From JAVBKE01 sp031554215 (GTDB lineage Bacteria; Bacillota; Bacilli; JARBTR01), in contig JAVBKF010000161.1 in the NCBI GenBank assembly GCA_031554215.1, forward strand, positions 1 to 14,646: a DNA stretch of 14,646 bases. Direction: 5' to 3'. The number at the start of each line of letters is the position of its first letter. Position 1 is the stretch's first letter. A program made the translations under genes and the position numbers. Positions 8,064 through 14,646 of the stretch are shown here, in pieces. The notes beneath the pieces are model-generated. The model ran no database searches. It was not told where the DNA came from and was given only the letters and a program-made list of their open reading frames with translations.

Positions 8064-8702
8064 ATGGATTTTTTCTATGTAACAAGTGCTTTTATTGCAA
8101 CCTATTTTGCGGCAGTCTATCAATGTATGTATTCACAGGCGACTAGCCCATGGCTCTTGAAGAAGAACTTAGGAATGACCGGGCTATTCTTTGCCATTTA
8201 TTTGTTGTTGGGTCTACTTTACGGATTCATTGCACCGGGTGAAGGTATGACAGCATTAGAAGGAGTGGTAGAGATTACGTTACTATTCACATTATTTTTA
8301 ATTGCTATCATTGATATGCAAGAGAAAATAATTCCGAATACCCTAGTGGTTTTCCTGCTAAGTAGCCGAACCATCCTCCTTATCGCTCAGTTCATTCAGG
8401 CACCTGATCACATCAAAGAGAATCTATTTAGCGTGATAGGCGGTCTAGTAACTGGTGGTGGGATTATTGTACTTGCGATGATTCTGTCAAAAAACAGCAT
8501 CGGCGCAGGAGATGCCAAAATGTTTGCCGCCATCGGTTATTTTGTTGGTTGGGATGTTCTGTCCGTTTTCTTTTTCACATTTATGATTGTCGCTATTGCG
8601 GGTTTCTTTCTCATAATGCTGAAAAAGGTTACGTTAAAAGACACCGTCCCCTTGGCACCATTTGCTTTTCTCGGGACATTGCTCTTTTATCTTATTTCAT
8701 AA
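8064..8702 (+). CDS. tadV: TadV/CpaA-type prepilin peptidase (A24 family)
   Basis: Integral membrane aspartic protease of 212 residues that removes the short leaders of the pilin-like proteins of this operon. The two catalytic aspartates of A24 peptidases are present: D84 in IIDMQEKIIPN (82-92) and D150 in the GxGD motif GAGD (147-150). Several hydrophobic segments span the protein. The N-terminal methyltransferase domain of PilD-type enzymes is missing, as in TadV/CpaA. I chose the ATG at 8064 because of its strong Shine-Dalgarno and because the family begins with a membrane segment (FFYVTSAFIATYFAAV). The gene follows the previous stop after 34 bp. The closest alternative, a competence-type peptidase, is less likely from context. 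Confidence 0.92.
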   Translation: MDFFYVTSAFIATYFAAVYQCMYSQATSPWLLKKNLGMTGLFFAIYLLLGLLYGFIAPGEGMTALEGVVEITLLFTLFLIAIIDMQEKIIPNTLVVFLLSSRTILLIAQFIQAPDHIKENLFSVIGGLVTGGGIIVLAMILSKNSIGAGDAKMFAAIGYFVGWDVLSVFFFTFMIVAIAGFFLIMLKKVTLKDTVPLAPFAFLGTLLFYLIS

Positions 8703-8728
8703 GTGAAACTAGACGGAATAAATAAATC

Positions 8729-8734
8729 GGAGGT
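8729..8734 (+). promoter_or_regulatory. Ribosome binding site fixing the WG-repeat gene start
   Basis: GGAGGT ends directly at the ATG at 8735 (no spacing) but is 6 nt from the ATG at 8741, so the second ATG is the likely start. Confidence 0.8.
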
Positions 8735-8740
8735 ATGCCC

Positions 8741-10039
8741 ATGGATAAGAAAGTCATTACGATCGTGATATTGTTTTTTTTAGTAGCCATGGCATGGAGT
8801 GGCACTTTCTATTTAGCATCTAAAGAAAAGCAGCAATACAAAACGCAGTTGGCTAAAGCGGAAGAACTTGAAGAAAAAAATATCTACATTGATGCGGCAG
8901 CCACATACAAAACTTTGTTGACAATGGACCCCTCTAATTTTGATCTCGTCATGAAATATGGAGAAATGTCTGAGCAGCTAGGCAATGAGGCTGAGTTTTT
9001 GAAATCATGCGCGCACGCAAAGCAAATTGACCCAGAATCACCAATACCCTATCTAGCGGAGGCAAATTATTACCTTGAGGATGAGCAGGTTGCGAGTGCG
9101 ATTGACGTATTGCAAGAGGCTTCGGCTATCGAAAGCAAAGAAATAGACAAGCTATTAGCTAGTTTATTGGGTGAGTACAATGAAATGTATGCCTCACTTT
9201 CTGATATTGGTGACTGGAATAGCGGTTATGTTGCAGCTGAGAAAGAAGGTCAATGGGGGCTAATGAACAGTAATGGTGATTTCACTATCTCGCCACAATA
9301 TGCTGCGATTGGAGCTATTGCCGAAGGGGAAGAACTGATCCCTGTTCAGCAGAATGATGAATGGTTTTATGTTGACCAATTGGGGTATCGCAAATTGGTG
9401 GCCGATGACCAATTCAGCTATCTTGGTCATTTTTCAGAAGGCGTTGCGGCGGCTGAGTTAAACGGGAAATCTGGCTATATTAATCAAGATTTTGAAAAGT
9501 TCCATTTCGAGTTTAGTTACGTTAGCGCGATGAAAAATGGTGTCGCAGCTGTCAAAAATAATCAAAATAAATGGGCTCTGATTGACGGAGAATTCAATCT
9601 AATTACAGGATTTATTTATGATGATGTTGTGCTAGATAGCAATCGCATTTGCTCAATGAACGAGGTAATCTTCGTCAAGCAAAACGGCTCCTTTAGCTTA
9701 ATAAACACGCAGGGGAAACCAGTTGGGGACGAGCAATTTCAAGCTGTGAAACCGTTTGTTTCTAACCAACCTGCTGCTGTGAAGCAGGATGGTCAATGGG
9801 GATTTGTTGATTTGAATGGGGAAGTGGTCATTGCCCCACAATATCAAAATGCCAACTCGTATTCATGTGGACGTGCAGGCGTATTGATTGATGACCAGTG
9901 GGGATTTATTGACAGCAAAAATCATATCCAAATTGAGCCCTCATTCTCCAGCGTAAAGCCATTCTCACAAGAAGGTGTTGCCCCAGTAAAACGTGGCGAT
10001 TCAGATTGGCAGCTGATTCAGTTGTACGAATACTCGTAG
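8741..10039 (+). CDS. Membrane-anchored TPR + WG-repeat protein
   Basis: Protein of 432 residues. It has an N-terminal signal anchor (about 5-26) without a lipoprotein cysteine. A helical region at about 33-140 looks like two or three TPRs (AATYKTLLTMDPSNFD, CAHAKQIDPESPIPYLAEAN). From about 155 to the end there are degenerate WG/KWG beta repeats: GQWGLMNSNGDFTISPQY, GYINQDFEKF, KWALIDGEFNLITGF, GQWGFVDLNGEVVIAPQY and DQWGFIDSKNHIQIEPSF. WG repeats form a propeller-like or solenoid surface for binding, so an external scaffold or ligand-binding part of the pilus machine is plausible. It sits 38 bp behind the prepilin peptidase and before the DUF6382-like gene, on the same strand, which suggests a pilus accessory role. 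No specific function is known to me. Confidence 0.8.
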   Translation: MDKKVITIVILFFLVAMAWSGTFYLASKEKQQYKTQLAKAEELEEKNIYIDAAATYKTLLTMDPSNFDLVMKYGEMSEQLGNEAEFLKSCAHAKQIDPESPIPYLAEANYYLEDEQVASAIDVLQEASAIESKEIDKLLASLLGEYNEMYASLSDIGDWNSGYVAAEKEGQWGLMNSNGDFTISPQYAAIGAIAEGEELIPVQQNDEWFYVDQLGYRKLVADDQFSYLGHFSEGVAAAELNGKSGYINQDFEKFHFEFSYVSAMKNGVAAVKNNQNKWALIDGEFNLITGFIYDDVVLDSNRICSMNEVIFVKQNGSFSLINTQGKPVGDEQFQAVKPFVSNQPAAVKQDGQWGFVDLNGEVVIAPQYQNANSYSCGRAGVLIDDQWGFIDSKNHIQIEPSFSSVKPFSQEGVAPVKRGDSDWQLIQLYEYS

Positions 10040-10141
10040 CAACGCAACGCAAAGTAGGGATTACACTGTTTATCGGATAAGCTGGCAACATAGTGGGTGC
10101 AACAACAATGATAATTTATTAGACAGAAAGAGGTGAATTGA

Positions 10142-10918
10142 ATGAAGAGAGTGTTTACATTTGAAGAGGTAGGAGAAGAACGATTCCTTGGATACCAGGT
10201 TGCGGTGAAAGAGGTCGTTGATTTATGCAGTTTAGGGATGATAAGGAACAATCAGATTGATTGTTTCCTGCCCATAAGTAGTTCTCAATTAAACGAGCAA
10301 CAACAATTGAAATATTCATTAGGAACAATGGTTTCTTTGACTCAGTTTCTAGAACAGACATTGAGCCGGAAACAAATTCTCGATACCTTGATTAGCGCAA
10401 CAAAAGCAATTCACCAATGTCATGAATGGCTACTGCCACAGACAGGGATTGTTTCTGAATTAGCACATATGTATGTAAACCCATCAACAGGGCAAATCGC
10501 ATATGTCTATTTACCAATTCAATCAGAGATAGAAGAGATTCACTTAGCCAGCTTTTTTCGTGTAGTATTAGACGAAATCAAGGTAGAAGCAAAAGATCAA
10601 GCCTGGTTGGGCGATATAAAACGATTTCTCGACGCAGAGCAACCTATTTCAACGAGCGTTTTTCTAACACAACTAGACCAGTTATTAGCCAATCGCTTTA
10701 TTGAGAAAGAAAACCAATACGATATTCCGGCCCCTACATCTTCTGAGGTAAATGAATCTCAGGCGTTGGACTCGCTCTCCAAGGGAGTGCAACCTGACAA
10801 AGTACTGATTCAACAGCAGAAAAGGCAACCCTTTTTTTCGCGAATGTTTATTAAGCAAAAGGCAGTAGCAGTCAGCGAACCACAGATTGGAAGAAATGTT
10901 ACAAGTAAAGATGAATAG
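10142..10918 (+). CDS. DUF6382-like protein lacking its FHA domain
   Basis: Cytoplasmic protein of 258 residues with no membrane segment. Residues 1-190 resemble DUF6382, a domain that in Firmicute Tad loci is usually followed by a phosphothreonine-binding FHA domain. Typical features are the segment YSLGTMVSLTQFLEQTLSRK (about 59-78) and MYVNPSTGQIAYVYLPI (about 116-132). After a low-complexity, Gln/Ser-rich linker and a basic patch (QKRQPFFSRMFIKQ), the protein ends with EPQIGRNVTSKDE. IGRN resembles the opening strand of an FHA domain, so the C-terminus looks cut short. No FHA-like coding follows in the other + frames. The ATG has AGAGGTGA upstream. It is the last gene of the operon. A regulatory or phospho-signalling role is inferred; family assignment is from memory. 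Confidence 0.68.
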   Translation: MKRVFTFEEVGEERFLGYQVAVKEVVDLCSLGMIRNNQIDCFLPISSSQLNEQQQLKYSLGTMVSLTQFLEQTLSRKQILDTLISATKAIHQCHEWLLPQTGIVSELAHMYVNPSTGQIAYVYLPIQSEIEEIHLASFFRVVLDEIKVEAKDQAWLGDIKRFLDAEQPISTSVFLTQLDQLLANRFIEKENQYDIPAPTSSEVNESQALDSLSKGVQPDKVLIQQQKRQPFFSRMFIKQKAVAVSEPQIGRNVTSKDE

Positions 10919-10949
10919 AATGTCAAACCATTATTATCGTTATCTGAAA

Positions 10950-10991
10950 TAAAAAATAGGCTTTGGCCGGGTACATGAAGCAAGCCAAAGC
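10950..10991 (-). terminator. Intrinsic terminator of the small minus-strand gene, possibly bidirectional
   Basis: GCTTTGGC (10960-10967) pairs perfectly with GCCAAAGC (10984-10991) over a 16-nt loop. On the minus strand the stem is followed by CTATTTTTTATTTC, a good U-tract, and starts 9 nt after the stop of the small gene. On the + strand it could also end the Tad operon, but only a weak TTTG follows there. Confidence 0.7.
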
Positions 10992-11000
10992 TTTGTAAGA

Positions 11001-11105
11001 TCATTTTGATTTTCTAATTTCCTCAGGAACCTTTTCGTTACGACCTGCTACGAATATGGCAGTTAGAAACACCAATGAAACAGCGATGATGACAATTGTA
11101 GCCAA
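11001..11105 (-). CDS. Small single-span membrane peptide, family unknown
   Basis: A 34-residue peptide: residues 2-21 are a hydrophobic helix (ATIVIIAVSLVFLTAIFVAG) and residues 22-34 a charged tail ending KSK. I take TTG at 11105 as the start because GGAGGT (11113-11118, minus strand) lies exactly 7 nt before it. An in-frame ATG at 11120 overlaps that Shine-Dalgarno and would give 39 residues, but it has no ribosome site of its own. The gene has an extended -10 promoter about 30 nt upstream and a terminator 9 nt after its stop, so it reads as a complete independent transcription unit. It is convergent with the Tad operon and divergent from prkA. Candidates include a small membrane regulator or a type I toxin-like peptide; neither is supported by similarity I can recognise. 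Confidence 0.6.
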   Translation of the reverse strand: MATIVIIAVSLVFLTAIFVAGRNEKVPEEIRKSK

Positions 11106-11136
11106 TATCTTGACCTCCATGTTCGGTGATAGCTGA

Positions 11137-11166
11137 ATTATAGCACAATCATATTTTGAATAATAA
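11137..11166 (-). promoter_or_regulatory. Extended -10 promoter of the small membrane-peptide gene
   Basis: Read on the minus strand, TGCTATAAT gives a perfect TGn extension and perfect TATAAT -10 (11137-11142). The -35 is weak (TTATTA at 18-bp spacing), as often with extended -10 promoters. Transcription would start near 11130, leaving a leader of about 25 nt. Confidence 0.6.
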
Positions 11167-11185
11167 TAATTGAATCCACTATTAT
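11156..11185 (+). promoter_or_regulatory. prkA: Candidate SigA-type promoter for prkA
   Basis: TTGAAT (11156-11161) and TATTAT (11180-11185) are separated by 18 bp, matching the consensus at 4/6 and 5/6 positions. It would give a leader of about 147 nt before prkA. The area is very AT-rich, so a chance match is possible. A SigE-like -10 (CATAAAGT, near 11301) also exists but has no well-spaced -35. Confidence 0.35.
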
Positions 11186-11231
11186 TTCAGTCTAGGGGTG
11201 CGGTTAAATATCCGGTGCATCATGTAGCCGA

Positions 11232-11297
11232 TGACAAGAAATTACCAGGTGATTAACAAAACGACTTGTCAGCGTCCAAACATCAATACGGAGTCGT
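11232..11297 (+). repeat. Two overlapping inverted repeats in the prkA leader
   Basis: TGACAAG (11232-11238) pairs with CTTGTCA (11265-11271), and ACGACT (11261-11266) pairs with AGTCGT (11292-11297). They share 11265-11266, so the two stems could be mutually exclusive. Both are short with long loops, so significance is uncertain. Confidence 0.3.
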
Positions 11298-11338
11298 CTG
11301 CATAAAGTAGAACAATAAGCTTTCAGAAGGAGGCTAGC

Positions 11339-13234
11339 ATGGATATCCTACAAAAAATTGGACGCTTTCGTGAAGAAGAAGAAAAGTTAAAATGGTCTGG
11401 CACATTTCGAGAGTATCTGCAGTTGTTAAAAATAAAGCCGTGGGTGGCACAGTCAGCCCATGCACGAGTTCACAATATGATCAAAGATGCTGGCGTTGAG
11501 ACAGTAAACGGGATTAAAAAGTACAATTTCTTTAGCGGTGAATTATTCGGACTTGAGGAGCCGCTCGAGCGGCTAATTGAGGAATATTTTCACCCTGCTG
11601 CAAAACGACTAGACGTTCGGAAGCGCATTCTGTTGTTAATGGGACCAGTTAGTGGGGGGAAATCAACATTGGTTACCTCACTAAAAAGAGGTCTTGAAAA
11701 ATATTCCTATACCGATGCAGGTGCAATCTATGCAATCCAAGATTGTCCAATGCACGAGGACCCACTGCACCTCATACCCAATCACCTCCGTAAGGATTTC
11801 TATGAAGAGTATGGAATCCGGATCGAAGGTAATTTATCACCCCTAAACCTCATGCGACTAGAAACGGACTACAATGGCAGCATTGAAGATGTCATGATTG
11901 AACGTGTTTTCTTATCCGAAGACAAACGTGTTGGGATAGGTACCTTTAGTCCGTCTGACCCGAAATCACAAGATATAGCAGATTTAACTGGGAGCATTGA
12001 TTTCTCAACGATTGCTACCTACGGCTCAGAATCAGACCCGCGCGCATACCGATTTGATGGTGAGCTCAATAAGGCGAACCGTGGGATGATGGAATTTCAA
12101 GAAATGTTGAAATGTGATGAGAAATTTCTCTGGCATCTGCTTTCGCTCACACAAGAAGGTAATTTCAAAGCAGGACGTTTTGCACTTATATCTGCTGATA
12201 TTTTAATTGTTGCCCATACAAACGAAACAGAGTACCGTTCATTTATTGCTAATAAAAAGAACGAAGCACTTCACTCACGAATTATCGTCATGCCAATTCC
12301 CTATAACTTAAAAGTGAGTGAAGAAGAAAAAATTTATGAAAAGATGATTCAAGAGAGTGACGTCGCGAATGTTCATATCGCACCACATACGTTGAAAGTC
12401 GCAGCGATGTTTTCGATTATGACTCGTTTGAAAGACCCAAAAAAAGCAGACATTGATCTTGTCAAGAAGATGCGTCTGTATGATGGCGAAAATGTTGAAG
12501 GTTATTCAACTGCTGATATTGATGAACTCAAAAGGGAACATCATGATGAAGGAATGAGTGGCATTGATCCTCGTTATGTAATTAACCGAATCTCATCAAC
12601 GATTATTCGTAAAGAGGTTACAACAATCAATGCGCTTGATGTACTGCGGTCGTTAAAAGATGGTCTAGATCAACATGCATCCATTTCGCAAGATTTAAAA
12701 GAGCGTTACATGAATTTCATTTCCGTGGCGCGTAAAGAATATGACGATATTGCAAAGAAAGAAGTTCAAAAGGCATTCGTCTACTCTTATGAGGAATCAG
12801 CGAAAACATTGATGAACAATTATCTAGATAATGTTGAAGCCTACTGTAACAAATCGAAATTCCACGATCCACTGACTGGCGAGGAATTAAATCCAGATGA
12901 AAAGCTGATGCGCTCCATCGAAGAACAAATTGGTGTTTCAGAAAATGCAAAGAAAGCATTCCGTGAGGAAATTTTAATTCGGATCTCAGCTTATGCCCGT
13001 AAAGGCAAACGATTTGATTACAGTTCCCATGATCGCCTTCGTGAGGCGATTCAGAAAAAGCTATTTGCTGATTTGAAAGATGTCGTTAAGATTACAACAT
13101 CAGTGAAAACACCAGATGAACAACAACTTAAGAAAGTGAACGAGGTTGTTGCCAGATTAATTGATGAGTATGGCTACAATGCGACATCTGCTAATGATTT
13201 ACTGAAGTATGTTGGCAGTTTGTTGAACCGATGA
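11339..13234 (+). CDS. prkA: PrkA AAA+ protein (serine kinase / Lon-like)
   Basis: Full-length 631-residue PrkA, the same length as I recall for the Bacillus protein. The N-terminal AAA+ domain (about 15-380) has a Walker A motif GPVSGGKST (102-110). A Walker B-like region DGELNKANRGMMEFQEM lies near 240-256, and a sensor-type VAHTNE near 291-296. The C-terminal PrkA domain (about 390-631) is helical and charged. PrkA was described as a serine protein kinase and has also been reported to act as a Lon-like protease; in Bacillus it is tied to sporulation control. The start ATG follows AGAAGGAGGC with good spacing. In many Bacilli yhbH follows prkA; here a terminator follows within about 45 bp and yhbH is absent from the window. 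Confidence 0.95.
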   Translation: MDILQKIGRFREEEEKLKWSGTFREYLQLLKIKPWVAQSAHARVHNMIKDAGVETVNGIKKYNFFSGELFGLEEPLERLIEEYFHPAAKRLDVRKRILLLMGPVSGGKSTLVTSLKRGLEKYSYTDAGAIYAIQDCPMHEDPLHLIPNHLRKDFYEEYGIRIEGNLSPLNLMRLETDYNGSIEDVMIERVFLSEDKRVGIGTFSPSDPKSQDIADLTGSIDFSTIATYGSESDPRAYRFDGELNKANRGMMEFQEMLKCDEKFLWHLLSLTQEGNFKAGRFALISADILIVAHTNETEYRSFIANKKNEALHSRIIVMPIPYNLKVSEEEKIYEKMIQESDVANVHIAPHTLKVAAMFSIMTRLKDPKKADIDLVKKMRLYDGENVEGYSTADIDELKREHHDEGMSGIDPRYVINRISSTIIRKEVTTINALDVLRSLKDGLDQHASISQDLKERYMNFISVARKEYDDIAKKEVQKAFVYSYEESAKTLMNNYLDNVEAYCNKSKFHDPLTGEELNPDEKLMRSIEEQIGVSENAKKAFREEILIRISAYARKGKRFDYSSHDRLREAIQKKLFADLKDVVKITTSVKTPDEQQLKKVNEVVARLIDEYGYNATSANDLLKYVGSLLNR

Positions 13235-13276
13235 TTACGTTGGCAGGGCATGAGATGAAGTGAATGTTTAAGTAAG

Positions 13277-13327
13277 AAAAACGTCCACAATAGGTAGCGG
13301 TTTTGTAGCTGTGGGCGTTTTTCTTTT
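13277..13327 (+). terminator. Intrinsic terminator of prkA
   Basis: AAAAACGTCCACA (13277-13289) pairs with TGTGGGCGTTTTT (13310-13322) with one G-U pair, and a T-rich tail (TTTTTCTTTT) follows. It lies 42 bp after the prkA stop. The A-rich left arm may let it work on the other strand as well. Confidence 0.85.
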
Positions 13328-13445
13328 GTGTATGTAGCTGTTAATACGAGTCGATGATGAAATGATTGGATGTCGCTCTAAGGTTTATTCTCAATGATTA
13401 ATCTAAATTTATAGCACTTTTTATGTTTATGGAAAATATGAATAA

Positions 13446-13676
13446 GTGAAAGGGAGCTCGCGCCATTATCTAACAGTTTCCCATTGTTTGCATGAATCAA
13501 TAGTGAATGAGAAGATTGATGCTATTTTGAGAAACCATCCAATTGGAAATATAGACTATTGCGAGTCAGGAAGATGTGGTACTGTTTGTGGATCAGAGGC
13601 AGACGACCTATCTGATGAGAAAGCCTGGAAACAATCGAAAGAAGGCGAAAATGACATAGGTTTTGTCTATATTTAG
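13446..13676 (+). pseudogene. Doubtful 76-codon open frame, possible gene remnant
   Basis: Open frame beginning with GTG directly after an in-frame TAA, without a Shine-Dalgarno and without any in-frame ATG. The translation has a cysteine cluster (YCESGRCGTVCG, about 38-49) followed by an acidic stretch (SEADDLSDEKAWKQSKEGEN). I do not recognise it. Absence of a start signal suggests a remnant, perhaps of a mobile element, or a chance frame; the minus strand of the same stretch is interrupted by stops. Low confidence that it encodes a protein. Confidence 0.22.
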
Positions 13677-13746
13677 TAACAATCAAATCCTTTATTCATA
13701 GGGATCAGATCGTTATTTAAACCTTTTCTATGGTAGAGTCTGACGT

Positions 13747-13786
13747 CAAAAAAGCGTTACAGTAGTTTTACCAACTACTATAACGC
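13747..13786 (-). terminator. Intrinsic terminator of ptsI
   Basis: On the minus strand a 14-bp stem, GCGTTATAGTAGTT with AACTACTGTAACGC (one G-U pair), encloses a 5-nt loop and is followed by TTTTTT. It lies about 20 bp after the ptsI stop. Confidence 0.92.
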
Positions 13787-13804
13787 GTAGAAATAAGTAC
13801 CGAG

Positions 13805-14646
13805 TTAAACGGAAGCTTTCGCTAGTGCAGCTTTGACAAGCTCTACGACTTCCATTTCAGTACTCTTTTGTAGTGCTTCAGTCGCTAAGACTTCCATATC
13901 GGATTTCTTCAGCTTGCTAATGATTGATCTGGTTCTTAGCACAGAAGTTGCGCTCATTGAGAATTCATCTAGACCAAGTCCAATGAGTAAAGGTGCAGCT
14001 AATTCCTCACCAGCCATTTCACCACACATACCTGTCCATTTACCTTCTGCATGGGAGGCATCAATCACCATCTTTACAAGCCTCAAAATTGCAGGATTAT
14101 AAGGTTGGTACAAATATGAAACGCCTTCATTCATGCGGTCAGCAGCCATCGTGTATTGAATTAAATCATTCGTTCCAATACTGAAGAAGTCGACTTCTTT
14201 GGCGAACTGGTCCGCAATAATTGCAGAGGCAGGAATTTCAACCATCATCCCAACTTCGATTGAATCAGAAACAGCAACGCCGGCAGCTACAAGTTTTGCT
14301 TTCTCTTCGAGTAGCATAGCTTTCGCTGATCTGAATTCTTCGACAGTAGCAATCATAGGGAACATGATTTTCAAATCACCATGAACGCTAGCACGAAGTA
14401 GTGCACGTAACTGAGTCCGGAATAGTTCTTGTTCGCTACCCAGGCAGATACGAATCGCTCTGTATCCGAGGAATGGGTTCATTTCTGGCGCCATTTTCAG
14501 GTACGGAAGTTCTTTGTCCCCACCAATATCCAGTGTACGCACAACCACAGGTTGGTTACTGACACCTTCAAGCACTTTTTTGTACGCTGCGTATTGCTCA
14601 TCCTCTGTTGGTGATTCTTCGCTCTCCATATAGAGAAACTCAGTGC
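13805..14646 (-). CDS. ptsI: PTS Enzyme I (PEP-protein phosphotransferase), C-terminal part
   Basis: Partial gene; its 5' part and presumably ptsH lie beyond the window's right edge. Enzyme I takes phosphate from PEP and passes it to HPr, driving all PTS sugar uptake in the cytoplasm. The visible 280 residues or so are the PEP-binding TIM-barrel domain. Visible motifs are TEFLYM at the cut end, DIGGDKELPYL, GYRAIR, the signature FFSIGTNDLIQYTMAADR, and GMCGEMAG with the active-site cysteine. All expected residues are present. The frame is open from the window edge through the Met at 14629, so that Met is internal and not the start. Its own terminator follows the stop. Confidence 0.97.
   Translation of the reverse strand, partial: TEFLYMESEESPTEDEQYAAYKKVLEGVSNQPVVVRTLDIGGDKELPYLKMAPEMNPFLGYRAIRICLGSEQELFRTQLRALLRASVHGDLKIMFPMIATVEEFRSAKAMLLEEKAKLVAAGVAVSDSIEVGMMVEIPASAIIADQFAKEVDFFSIGTNDLIQYTMAADRMNEGVSYLYQPYNPAILRLVKMVIDASHAEGKWTGMCGEMAGEELAAPLLIGLGLDEFSMSATSVLRTRSIISKLKKSDMEVLATEALQKSTEMEVVELVKAALAKASV

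Larger units (their letters stand above)
10919..11338. other. 420-bp region between the Tad operon and prkA
   Basis: This region holds a terminator hairpin, a small minus-strand membrane-peptide gene, overlapping divergent promoter candidates and the prkA leader, each listed separately. No other coding signal is visible. Confidence 0.7.
13235..13804. other. 570-bp region between prkA and ptsI
   Basis: The region contains the prkA terminator, a doubtful 76-codon frame and the ptsI terminator, listed separately. The stretch 13328-13445 is AT-rich and I see nothing in it; neither do I in 13677-13746. Confidence 0.7.

Noticed and set aside
11289..11310. SigE-type promoter for prkA (CATAAAGT as -10)
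   Set aside because: The -10 is plausible, but no -35 lies at the required distance.
14429..14614. + strand open frames across the ptsI region (also 13833-14102, 13993-14184, 14199-14384)
   Set aside because: They are shadows of ptsI on the minus strand; the minus frame carries all Enzyme I motifs.
1..14646. CRISPR arrays, tRNA or rRNA genes, intact insertion sequences
   Set aside because: I saw no regularly spaced repeats, no tRNA cloverleaf motif, and no transposase with terminal inverted repeats.

Overview
The window comes from a Gram-positive, probably endospore-forming Bacillaceae-type Firmicute. This rests on strong AGGAGG-type ribosome binding sites, moderately low GC by eye, a monoderm-style Tad pilus locus with no secretin gene in view, a full-length PrkA of the size known from Bacillus, and a PTS Enzyme I gene. 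Genus cannot be assigned from the sequence alone.

Region 1 (74-10918, + strand) is one long Tad / type IVb pilus operon with no visible internal terminator. In order it encodes: a TadZ/CpaE-like localisation ATPase; the TadA/CpaF assembly ATPase; the TadB and TadC membrane platform proteins; a small Flp1-type pilin; a TadE-like pseudopilin; a large DUF5702-type TadG-like protein; a second TadE-like protein; a TadV/CpaA-type prepilin peptidase; a membrane-anchored TPR + WG-repeat protein; and a DUF6382-like protein without a visible FHA domain. The expected division of labour is that the peptidase matures four short-leader pilin-like proteins, TadA powers assembly through TadB/TadC, Flp1 forms the filament, and the TadE/TadG-like proteins are minor pilins. 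The WG-repeat and DUF6382 proteins are probably accessory or regulatory. Any gene upstream of 74 (for example a CpaB-like one) lies outside the window.

Region 2 (10919-11338) separates the operon from prkA. It contains a short, previously untracked minus-strand gene for a 34-residue single-span membrane peptide. That gene has its own extended -10 promoter, a strong Shine-Dalgarno and a terminator directly after its stop. Its promoter overlaps a plausible divergent promoter for prkA, whose leader is about 150 nt.

Region 3 (11339-13234) is prkA, encoding a AAA+ serine kinase/protease-like protein linked to sporulation in Bacillus. It is followed at once by a good terminator, so it is monocistronic here.

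Region 4 (13235-13804) is mostly non-coding. It holds the prkA terminator, a doubtful 76-codon open frame and the convergent ptsI terminator. Region 5 (13805 to the window end, - strand) is the C-terminal part of ptsI, cut by the window edge.
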